DNA from: Pirellulaceae bacterium
GTDB taxonomy: Bacteria; Planctomycetota; Planctomycetia; Pirellulales; Pirellulaceae
Direction of reading: 5' to 3'
NCBI GenBank assembly: GCA_030744095.1
Contig: JASLRF010000363.1
Coordinates: 1 to 7,328 of the forward strand
Length of the DNA stretch: 7,328 nt
This document shows positions 1 through 5,237 of the stretch, in pieces. How positions within the stretch are numbered: the first letter of the stretch is position 1; each line of letters begins with the position of its first letter. The translations under genes and the position numbers were made by a program. Under the pieces are notes generated by a model. That model was not told where the DNA came from. It saw only the letters and a program-made list of their open reading frames with translations, and did no database searches.

Positions 1-132
1 GGCTTTAACAACAAACTAAAACTGATCACCAGAAAATCATATGGCTTTCGCACGCAACAAGCCTATGAAATCGCTCTCTATCACAACCTCGGAGCACTTC
101 CTCAACCTGACTTCACCCACAGATTCTTCTGA
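1..132 (+). CDS. Transposase, C-terminal fragment (probably ISL3 family)
   Basis: This frame is open from the first base of the window to a TGA at 130-132, giving 43 residues with no start in view. It contains GFNNKLKLITRKSYGFR followed by EIALYHNLGALP and ends in THRFF. A G-F-N-N-K-x-K-L...R-K-x-Y-G-F-R block close to the C-terminus is what I know from DDE transposases of the ISL3 type; the longer tail with a THRF ending is how I remember planctomycete members. The catalytic DDE residues would lie upstream, outside the window. The protein would cut and rejoin the ends of its insertion sequence. It converges on the FG-GAP lipoprotein gene and overlaps its 3' end in antisense by about 30 bases. 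The transposase identity is fairly secure; the family name is from memory and less so. Confidence 0.72.
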   Translation, partial: GFNNKLKLITRKSYGFRTQQAYEIALYHNLGALPQPDFTHRFF

Positions 133-140
133 GGAGGCAA
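1..140 (+). mobile_element. Right-hand end of an insertion sequence (ISL3-like)
   Basis: The transposase reading frame stops at 132, so the element's terminus should follow within a few to a few tens of bases. From about 150 rightward the minus strand reads as ordinary FG-GAP protein sequence (through the motif CGPK). The junction therefore lies roughly between 133 and 147; 140 is a placeholder. The other terminal repeat and the target-site duplication are outside the window. Confidence 0.6.
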
Positions 141-938
141 ATGTTTTGGCCCGCAGGCGTCTCGGAACTTGCCGCGTTTGTCATGGCAAACGGGATGGTT
201 TTGGAACGACCAATTCAAGTAATGTGCAATGTAAAGATCCAGTGTTCCATCACCGTTAAGATCGCCCCAGGCGGCGCTCGTACTCCACGAGTCGTCGACT
301 AATCCCGTGTCGCGGGCGATTTCTGTAAACGTGCCGTCTCCCTGATTAGAAAAAAGCTGTAGTCCTCCGAAGCCGGTCACCAAGACGTCGGGGAAGCCAT
401 CGTTGTCATAATCGCCAACTTCGCAGCCGTGGCTATAGAATCCGGTCGCATCGCCCAAAGCCGTAGATGTAACGTCTTCAAATCGCCAGTGCCCGAAATT
501 GCGAAACAGAGCCGGCGGTCTTCCGAGAATCGCTTCCTCTTCAAAATATCCGCCTCCCGCGAAGAACAAGTCCGTATTGCCGTCTTGATCGTAATCCAGC
601 ATTGCAACGCCGCCGCCCAGCCATTCGAGAATGCTATGATGTCCAGACTCGTGTCCGCTGGTGAAGGTAAAGTCGATTCCGGATTGCTCGGTAACTTCCA
701 CCAGGCGCAATTCATGGTTTACGGCCGCGTCGTTTTGCGGCGACGGCGTTGGTAAAGGAGTCGATGGCCTGTTGCATCCCCAAAGTAGAACAACACTTAG
801 TATGGCTGCGCCGGGCAGGTGAGAGACCTTAGCAGTGTTCGATCTTCTATTGTCGTCTTTCGCTCCGCGAAAGCACGTTCCTTTCGTGGAGCGAAAGGCG
901 ACTATCGGATAGTAATTCCTCGAACGATCCTTAGTCAT
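102..938 (-). CDS. CRTAC1-like FG-GAP repeat lipoprotein, C-terminus cut off by an insertion sequence
   Basis: The 278-residue product has a lipoprotein-type export signal: a hydrophobic stretch (about 42-53) ending in LLWGC, with Cys55 as the likely lipidated residue. Three FG-GAP calcium-binding loops follow: DYDQDGNTD (115-123), DYDNDGFPD (177-185) and DLNGDGTLD (226-234). A Cys pair (251 and 262, the second in ACGPK) is typical of the family. Such proteins usually continue for some 250 more residues to an ASPIC/UnbV domain. Here the frame runs into the insertion sequence at the window's left edge and stops, with the last dozen or so residues probably encoded by the element, so the gene is probably inactive or chimeric. 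The ATG lies one base past the stop of the TPR gene, suggesting translational coupling. Residues 2-36 come from a 107-base palindromic repeat; no other ATG lies before the lipobox. Family assignment is secure, function is not known. Confidence 0.8.
   Translation of the reverse strand: MTKDRSRNYYPIVAFRSTKGTCFRGAKDDNRRSNTAKVSHLPGAAILSVVLLWGCNRPSTPLPTPSPQNDAAVNHELRLVEVTEQSGIDFTFTSGHESGHHSILEWLGGGVAMLDYDQDGNTDLFFAGGGYFEEEAILGRPPALFRNFGHWRFEDVTSTALGDATGFYSHGCEVGDYDNDGFPDVLVTGFGGLQLFSNQGDGTFTEIARDTGLVDDSWSTSAAWGDLNGDGTLDLYIAHYLNWSFQNHPVCHDKRGKFRDACGPKHLPPQKNLWVKSG
829..935. repeat. 107-base nested-palindrome element, copy 1
   Basis: This copy matches 2210-2316 at 102 of 107 positions without gaps, in the same orientation, and identity ends sharply on both sides. 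The core is a 22-base stem (852-873 with 881-902) around a 7-base loop. Each arm also contains its own smaller hairpin, CTTTCGC and GCGAAAG around a 3-base loop (TCC or GGA), so two alternative folds exist. A weaker outer symmetry (GTTCGA on the left, TCGAAC on the right) extends the structure. One substitution at 887 weakens a stem pair in this copy. It resembles a MITE or a REPIN-like element; no protein of its own is encoded. It begins immediately after the ATG of the FG-GAP lipoprotein gene. Confidence 0.9.
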
Positions 939-939
939 T

Positions 940-2373
940 TCAGTGTGATTTTTTTTCTGGTGTCGAACTCTCGCTCAGCGCATTACGGTGAAAGCTGGCC
1001 AATTCCCGATAACTTGGGTCCTCGGCCGACTTGCCTTCATAATAATCTGCCAAAGCTCTGTGCGTTGGAGCGTGATTGGGTACTTGATTCAGGACACTTC
1101 GCAGCCAGAAAATACCGTTCTTTGGAACGCCATACTCCAAATAGATCACACCCACTTGGTAACGCGTTTCGACATCCGGATCTGGCTGTTCCGCCATGAT
1201 CACGGCCTTCTGAAGTTGCTCGCGGGCAAAGATGACCGCGTCGAAGTGGCGATGTGCCTCGTCGTTGTGCCCGAGTCCGCGGAGGGCGGTTGCCAGCGCA
1301 TAACGTATGTCAAAATCTCCTGGCTCGCGCTGGTGAAGTAGCCTTAGTCGTCGCAAGGCCTGGTCGTATTTGCCCTCTTCGACGTCTAATCGTGCCAGCT
1401 CCAGAGCAGCCTTGGTGTTCTCTGGATCGCCTTCCAGCACATCTCGCAGCAACTGCGCTCCTTCGTCGTTCCGCCCCAGATCACACAGACAGAGAGCCTT
1501 CCCAATTGCCGCGTCGAGCTTCGCAACTGGCGAGCGACTTGCCAAATCGAAGTACACTAACGCCTCGGCGTGCTGCTTACTGGAATGCAAACAGTGTGCC
1601 AGATGCAGCGCGGCCCGTGGGTGTGAAGCGTCGATTTCCAACGCTCTCTCAAAATGCTCGATCGCGGGAGCCCAGCTATCGTTGTCTTGGTCCATGACCC
1701 CCCGCAAAAAGTGAGGCTCTGCGACATTTGGAAAATCCGCAGCCCAAACATCCAGTAACTGATTGGCCATGCGATGGTTTTGGGTCTTTAGATATCCGAT
1801 CGCAAAGGCGTGCACGATCTCTTCTCCGTCACCATCGGGATTGAATAGCAACTCCGACAAATGCGGCCCGGCTTCGCGCATTTGTCCATCCTGGGCCAGC
1901 GCCAACCAATGTTCGCGCTGGATACGATCGGCGGGAAGGCCGAACTCCCTGGCCGTTGCCAAGTGCTTTTGGACGGCAGACATCTTGCCTTGGTGTCGAG
2001 CCACCCGAGCCATCAACCACTGCGTTTCCGCGTTTCTTGGCGATAGCCAGCTTGCCCGGACAAGCCATGCCTGCGCCTCGGAATAACGGTGTCCGGCCAG
2101 ACAACGCTGAGCGGCCCAATTCGGTAAAGACGCCCAACGATTTCGCTGGGCGAAAAGACACACGAGTAACACCGCCAGTATTCCAACAAGCACAAACTTG
2201 CGACGTCGGTTAGCAGTGTTCGATCTTTTATTGTCGTCTTTCGCTCCGCGAAAGTACGTTCCTTTCGCGGAGCGAAAGGCGACTATCGGACAGTAATTCC
2301 CCGAACGATCCTTAGTAACGTCTATGAATGACGCCACACTGAATCGCGTGGACTCTTTCATTCTTGTTGGCAT
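940..2373 (-). CDS. Membrane-anchored tetratricopeptide repeat (TPR) protein
   Basis: From ATG 2373 the product is 477 residues. A single hydrophobic helix (about 60-75, KFVLVGILAVLLVCLFA) follows a basic RRRK cluster, giving a signal anchor. The rest is helical TPR sequence; clear units include HFLRGVMDQDN...AIEHFERALEIDASHP, GKALCLCDLGRNDEGAQLL and LARLDVEEGKYDQALRRL. TPRs are protein-binding scaffolds, and the domain would lie outside the cytoplasmic membrane. The next gene in the operon is an FG-GAP lipoprotein, one base after this stop; such pairs are common in planctomycetes and may act together. Residues 20-54 are encoded by the 107-base palindromic repeat. The start is uncertain: the frame is open from a GTG at 2463, and ATGs at 2373 and 2361 are equally plausible. 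None has a good Shine-Dalgarno sequence. I chose 2373 because it leaves only a short leader before the repeat and anchor. Confidence 0.82.
   Translation of the reverse strand: MPTRMKESTRFSVASFIDVTKDRSGNYCPIVAFRSAKGTYFRGAKDDNKRSNTANRRRKFVLVGILAVLLVCLFAQRNRWASLPNWAAQRCLAGHRYSEAQAWLVRASWLSPRNAETQWLMARVARHQGKMSAVQKHLATAREFGLPADRIQREHWLALAQDGQMREAGPHLSELLFNPDGDGEEIVHAFAIGYLKTQNHRMANQLLDVWAADFPNVAEPHFLRGVMDQDNDSWAPAIEHFERALEIDASHPRAALHLAHCLHSSKQHAEALVYFDLASRSPVAKLDAAIGKALCLCDLGRNDEGAQLLRDVLEGDPENTKAALELARLDVEEGKYDQALRRLRLLHQREPGDFDIRYALATALRGLGHNDEAHRHFDAVIFAREQLQKAVIMAEQPDPDVETRYQVGVIYLEYGVPKNGIFWLRSVLNQVPNHAPTHRALADYYEGKSAEDPSYRELASFHRNALSESSTPEKKSH
2210..2316. repeat. 107-base nested-palindrome element, copy 2
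   Basis: This is the second copy of the element at 829-935, with the same length and orientation. Its core stem (2233-2254 with 2262-2283, loop TACGTTC) is nearly perfect, with one G-T pair. The two copies differ at 2228, 2255, 2268, 2291 and 2301, all C/T transitions on this strand. It sits inside the TPR coding frame between the presumed start region and the basic, hydrophobic anchor. GACGT occurs just outside each end (about 2203-2207 and 2317-2321), but not adjacent in the same way, so I do not claim a target duplication. Confidence 0.9.
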
Positions 2374-2419
2374 AGCGGTCGGAGATTTCGCATGGGCGGT
2401 TTTGTGCTTGGATTCTATC

Positions 2420-2425
2420 AATATA
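2420..2425 (-). promoter_or_regulatory. Possible -10 element for the TPR/FG-GAP operon
   Basis: On the minus strand TATATT lies about 47 bases upstream of ATG 2373, in the otherwise unassigned stretch before the TPR gene. No convincing -35 box precedes it; the hexamer 18 bases upstream is TGTACT. If this is the promoter, the GTG at 2463 cannot be the start, which would support 2373 or 2361. This is a weak call. Confidence 0.2.
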
Positions 2426-2605
2426 CACTCCCGTCCGATCGGCAGTACACCAAACTTCAACACGCCTTAGCGGCCATGTTGACTGAGGGAGCAACGATGC
2501 CGGTTGGCCGCGTAGCTGCGGAATCGATATGCAAGCGCAATAGTGATAGTAGTAAGCACACGGAGTACGCCTGCTACTTTGGTTGCGGCGGTCACACCGT
2601 ATTCC

Positions 2606-2643
2606 AAAAAACGCCCGCCGGTTGGAATCAATCGGCGAGCGTT
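2606..2643 (-). terminator. Intrinsic terminator of the small membrane protein gene
   Basis: Read on the minus strand, AACGCTCGCCG (2643-2633) pairs with CGGCGGGCGTT (2620-2610). This gives an 11-base stem with one G-U pair and a 12-base loop, followed directly by a run of six T (2611-2606). It starts 37 bases after the stop of the 3096-2680 gene. It should separate that gene from the TPR/FG-GAP operon downstream, which then needs its own promoter. Confidence 0.85.
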
Positions 2644-2679
2644 GGGTTGGCTTTGGTCCGAGGTTCAAAATAGACGAAG

Positions 2680-3096
2680 CTACGGCTGTTCCGTTGGGGT
2701 TCCTTCCGGTTCCGGAAAGCCCTCTGGGATGCCAAAATCGGTATCGTCCATGTCGATTTCAATTTCCATAGAATCCGGATCGAAATTGAAGTTGCCCGCG
2801 TCCGTCGCCACGGCACCAGCTTGCAAAGCAACCACGAGCCCGAAAAGAACGAGATTCAAGACGAAGACAACTGTCCAGACGATCATGATGTTCTTAATGT
2901 CCCATGCTGCTGCTTTCGTCCACCCATAAACGAATGCGATTAAAGAGCCGATCCCACAACAAAGAATCGTCACGATGCAAACGATCCCCATGGTGGACTC
3001 GTCACGCTTGAACATCTGCACGATAACCATGATGAAACACACTAAACTTACGAGGCCGCACAAGAAAGAAAGACCTTGCAAAAGTACAATGAGCAT
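2680..3096 (-). CDS. Small three-helix membrane protein with acidic C-terminal tail
   Basis: The product is 138 residues from ATG 3096, chosen because GAAGGAG lies 7 bases upstream; the frame could extend to 3171, but that adds a non-conserved-looking leader and loses this site. Three hydrophobic helices are visible at about 4-28, 37-59 and 68-92. Between the second and third is the motif CGIGSLIAFVYGW followed by a short polar loop. The last 40 residues are soluble and very acidic (MEIEIDMDDTD at 110-120) and end in a Pro/Glu-rich stretch. I recognise the helix pattern as a hypothetical inner-membrane protein type met in planctomycetes, but know no function for it. It is transcribed alone: a terminator follows and a divergent gene lies upstream. 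Confidence 0.8.
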   Translation of the reverse strand: MLIVLLQGLSFLCGLVSLVCFIMVIVQMFKRDESTMGIVCIVTILCCGIGSLIAFVYGWTKAAAWDIKNIMIVWTVVFVLNLVLFGLVVALQAGAVATDAGNFNFDPDSMEIEIDMDDTDFGIPEGFPEPEGTPTEQP

Positions 3097-3103
3097 TGTT
3101 CGA

Positions 3104-3110
3104 CTCCTTC
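3104..3110 (-). promoter_or_regulatory. Strong ribosome binding site of the small membrane protein gene
   Basis: GAAGGAG on the minus strand, 7 bases before ATG 3096, is the best Shine-Dalgarno match in the window. It fixes the start at 3096 rather than 3171. Confidence 0.75.
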
Positions 3111-3227
3111 GAAATGATGGTAATGGCCTGTGCTGCAGTCGAAAGAAGAGAAAAACCGTTGGCTGCAACACCGTCGAAATCCCGATGTTTCCCGATTGGG
3201 TTCAGCTTGTAACCGCTCCACGCTGCT

Positions 3228-3248
3228 AGTGTATAGGATCATAACACT
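3228..3248. promoter_or_regulatory. Small AT-rich palindrome in the divergent promoter region
   Basis: AGTGT (3228-3232) and ACACT (3244-3248) flank an AT-rich centre, and the symmetry continues inward with one bulge. It lies 60 bases before the SASA start and 132 bases before the small membrane protein start. On the + strand TATAGG (3232-3237), with TTGTAA (3207-3212) 19 bases upstream, could be a weak promoter overlapping it. An operator role is a guess. Confidence 0.25.
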
Positions 3249-3308
3249 TTACGCCCCCCCCGTGCCAATCACTGGGCGATCCACAAGACCATTTCCGAAG
3301 GGACCATC

Positions 3309-4055
3309 ATGACGTTTCACAATCATAACTCCTTGCGGCTGCCGCTTTTGTTGGCGGTTCTGTTTTTCGTCAAGTTCGCTGAGGCTCAGGAATCCACGCG
3401 TCCACGGCATCTGATTCTCGTCGCCGGTCAATCGAACGCGGTTGGGTTTGATGCCAGGCCGACCGAGTTGCCACCAAATGAGCGCGATAGAGACGTCATG
3501 TTCTGGTGGCGCTGCGGTGATCCACCGCCAGACGAGCATGATTCGATCGGAGCTAAGTGGTCTCACTTGCAACCGCAGCCGCTGGGCAGCCCCATCACTC
3601 CGCGACGCGACCGACAGTATGGCAATTTTGCTCAGGCCGAGGGTGGATTTGGGCCGGAGATCGGCCTGGCCAGACACCTCCTTGCCAGGCAGCCAGCTCA
3701 GCGACTGGCAATTGTCAAAGCGGCGTTCAGCGGAACTGGCATGCGGACGGACTGGGATCATTCCAGTGAAGGCGACGAAGGCAGTTGCTACCGCTCGCTG
3801 GTTCGTGAAACGCGGTCGGCATTGAAATCCGCGAGAAACGACGGACAGGAATTGCAGCTGCGGGCCATGGTCTGGGTCCAAGGCGAAAGCGATGCGAACG
3901 CGGAAGATGCGCCGCAGTACACCGGACGGCTGCGTGCGATGATCGCCGCGTTGCGACAAGATCTGAAGGCACCCGGACTGACGGTGCTGCTGGGCGTCAA
4001 CACGCGATTTCTGGAAGGACGAAACAAGTTCATGCCGAAAATTGTGGCGGCATAA
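3309..4055 (+). CDS. Secreted SASA-domain carbohydrate esterase, cut short by an in-frame stop
   Basis: The 248-residue product begins with a signal peptide (hydrophobic about 11-21, likely cleavage after AEA at 26). The start is supported by GAAGGG 6 bases upstream. The body is a sialate O-acetylesterase (SASA) domain of the SGNH type: GQSNAVG with nucleophile Ser42, GGFGPEIG (112-119) and WVQGESDA (189-196). Such enzymes remove acetyl groups from sugars outside the cytoplasm. The frame stops at TAA 4053-4055, just after FMPKIVAA. The same frame then resumes with KEVAGSDPLVEYVDTS and ANPVHFDAKG, which is the normal end of a SASA domain and carries its catalytic His. As written, the product lacks that residue and is probably inactive. 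One C-to-T change (CAA, Gln, to TAA) explains it. The intact gene would be 3309-5066, 585 residues, a SASA plus alpha/beta hydrolase fusion. Confidence 0.82.
   Translation: MTFHNHNSLRLPLLLAVLFFVKFAEAQESTRPRHLILVAGQSNAVGFDARPTELPPNERDRDVMFWWRCGDPPPDEHDSIGAKWSHLQPQPLGSPITPRRDRQYGNFAQAEGGFGPEIGLARHLLARQPAQRLAIVKAAFSGTGMRTDWDHSSEGDEGSCYRSLVRETRSALKSARNDGQELQLRAMVWVQGESDANAEDAPQYTGRLRAMIAALRQDLKAPGLTVLLGVNTRFLEGRNKFMPKIVAA
4053..4055 (+). other. In-frame TAA splitting the SASA-hydrolase fusion gene
   Basis: The stop is in frame with both flanking coding segments (3309 to 4083 is 774 bases, 258 codons), and no insertion or deletion is needed to join them. In SASA proteins this position, between MPKIV-A-A and K-x-V-A, commonly holds a glutamine, so TAA most simply derives from CAA. 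It could be a true nonsense mutation, a sequencing error or a read-through codon. Confidence 0.8.
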
Positions 4056-4082
4056 AAGGAAGTCGCCGGTTCTGATCCTCTG

Positions 4083-5066
4083 GTGGAGTACGTCGACACG
4101 TCAAAGGCATCGATCGCCAATCCCGTGCACTTCGACGCGAAAGGAACCCTCGAGGTCGGTCGACTGTTCGCCGAATGCCTGATTGAACTCGAAAATGACA
4201 AACTTGCTGCCGCTGCCAAACCAGCAGATCAGATTGTTTCCGTCTGGCCGAACGATCCTCCCGGAGATGATCGTGACGTGGGACCGGAACGGGACTTCAC
4301 AAAGCCAGCCGATAAGCTGATCGCAGGTCGTCGCATCATCAAACTCGGCAACGTCTCCAAACCCGAACTTCATCTGTATCTGCCGCCAGAGGAGATACGA
4401 AATGGCTCGGCAATGGTGATCTGCCCGGGCGGTGGATTTCACATTTTGGCCTGGGACCTGGAAGGGACCGAAGTGGCCGAGTGGCTGACGTCGATCGGCG
4501 TGACGGCAATTGTCCTGAAGTACCGTGTCCCGACCAACAGCATCGATCCCGCCTGGCTGCCACCGGTCCAGGATGCGCAGCGCGCGATGAGTCTGGTGCG
4601 GCAGCGTGCGTCGCAATGGCATCTGAACGAAGACCGGATTGGCATCCTTGGTTTTTCCGCCGGTGCCGTCACTGCCGTTCGGACATCGCTTGCTACAGAG
4701 CGACTCTACGAGTCTTGCGACGATGCCGACTCCAAGCCATTTCACGCCAACTCGGCGGTAATCCTCTACCCCGGCGGTCTGGTCAACAAAGACGGCACGG
4801 CGCTGCTGGACGACATCATTGTCACCAAAGACGCACCGCCGATGTTCTTCGCGCACGCCTTCGATGATCGTGTTCGAGTCGAAAGCAGCCTGCAACTTTT
4901 CCTAGCCTTGAAACGCGCCAACGTACCATCCGAACTGCATGTCTACGACGCCGGCGGACACGGTTATGGACTGCGGCCTGTTCTTAAACACCCCGTGACA
5001 ACCTGGCCCGCACGGTGCGAAGACTGGCTGCGACGCCTGGAGTGGGTCAGTCGTTTGGAGGATTGA
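4083..5066 (+). CDS. Alpha/beta hydrolase (feruloyl/xylan-esterase-like), distal part of the SASA fusion
   Basis: The 327 residues start at a GTG; no good ribosome binding site precedes it, and the true translation may begin elsewhere or need read-through of the TAA at 4053. Residues 1-40 are the tail of the SASA domain (NPVHFDAKG with its catalytic His). After a linker comes an alpha/beta hydrolase of the BD-FAE/Aes type: oxyanion loop CPGGGFH (PGGG at 115-118), nucleophile elbow GFSAG with Ser192, acid residue in HAFDDRV (Asp261 or Asp262) and GGHGYG with His293. All triad residues are present, so this domain could fold and act if made. Without the upstream signal peptide it would stay in the cytoplasm. 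Relatives cleave acetyl or feruloyl esters on plant or algal polysaccharides; the substrate here is unknown. An intact CocE-like hydrolase gene follows on the same strand. Confidence 0.8.
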   Translation: MEYVDTSKASIANPVHFDAKGTLEVGRLFAECLIELENDKLAAAAKPADQIVSVWPNDPPGDDRDVGPERDFTKPADKLIAGRRIIKLGNVSKPELHLYLPPEEIRNGSAMVICPGGGFHILAWDLEGTEVAEWLTSIGVTAIVLKYRVPTNSIDPAWLPPVQDAQRAMSLVRQRASQWHLNEDRIGILGFSAGAVTAVRTSLATERLYESCDDADSKPFHANSAVILYPGGLVNKDGTALLDDIIVTKDAPPMFFAHAFDDRVRVESSLQLFLALKRANVPSELHVYDAGGHGYGLRPVLKHPVTTWPARCEDWLRRLEWVSRLED

Positions 5067-5174
5067 CGTTCTATGACCGGGACCTATTGATCCGCCTCCG
5101 AAATACGGACCAACATGCTGGTAGTGGTTCATCGCCTGCGAGTGTGACTACAATGCACCATGAATGAACGAACG

Positions 5175-5198
5175 AATCAATCAATCAATCAATCAATC
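5175..5198 (+). repeat. Tetranucleotide microsatellite, six AATC units
   Basis: AATC is repeated six times without interruption, preceded by GAAC/GAAT units of the same period and flanked by GAACG on the left and CGTTC on the right. It lies 40 bases upstream of the preferred CocE-like start (5238). It is also inside an in-frame extension of that gene beginning with ATG 5160, where it would encode alternating NQSI. Repeats of this kind can gain or lose units by slippage. Confidence 0.85.
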
Positions 5199-5237
5199 GT
5201 TCTTTTTGTCTCCGAGAACGGGTTAGGAAGTATAGCG

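Noticed and set aside
41..259. A 72-codon + strand frame at the left edge
   Set aside because: It overlaps the transposase tail in another frame and then runs antisense through the FG-GAP gene; the transposase frame has clear family motifs, this one has none.
829..935. CRISPR repeat or array
   Set aside because: Only two copies exist, about 1.4 kb apart and inside coding frames, with no regular spacers or cas genes.
2141..2155. TTTCGC/GCGAAA hairpin close to repeat copy 2, resembling its core
   Set aside because: Only six bases per arm match, and it encodes part of the TPR protein's anchor region in normal sequence, so chance is the simpler explanation. It is not a third copy.
2312..2668. 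A 118-codon minus-strand frame between the small membrane protein and the TPR gene
   Set aside because: It crosses the intrinsic terminator and a repeat copy in the wrong frame, has no recognisable domain, and its composition does not look like protein.
4101..4895. A long minus-strand open frame (264 codons) antisense to the hydrolase domain
   Set aside because: It is a mirror of the codon pattern of the real + strand gene; the + strand carries all catalytic motifs.
5054..5100. GGAGG ... CCTCC inverted pair after the hydrolase stop as a terminator
   Set aside because: The arms are five bases, far apart, and no T-run follows.
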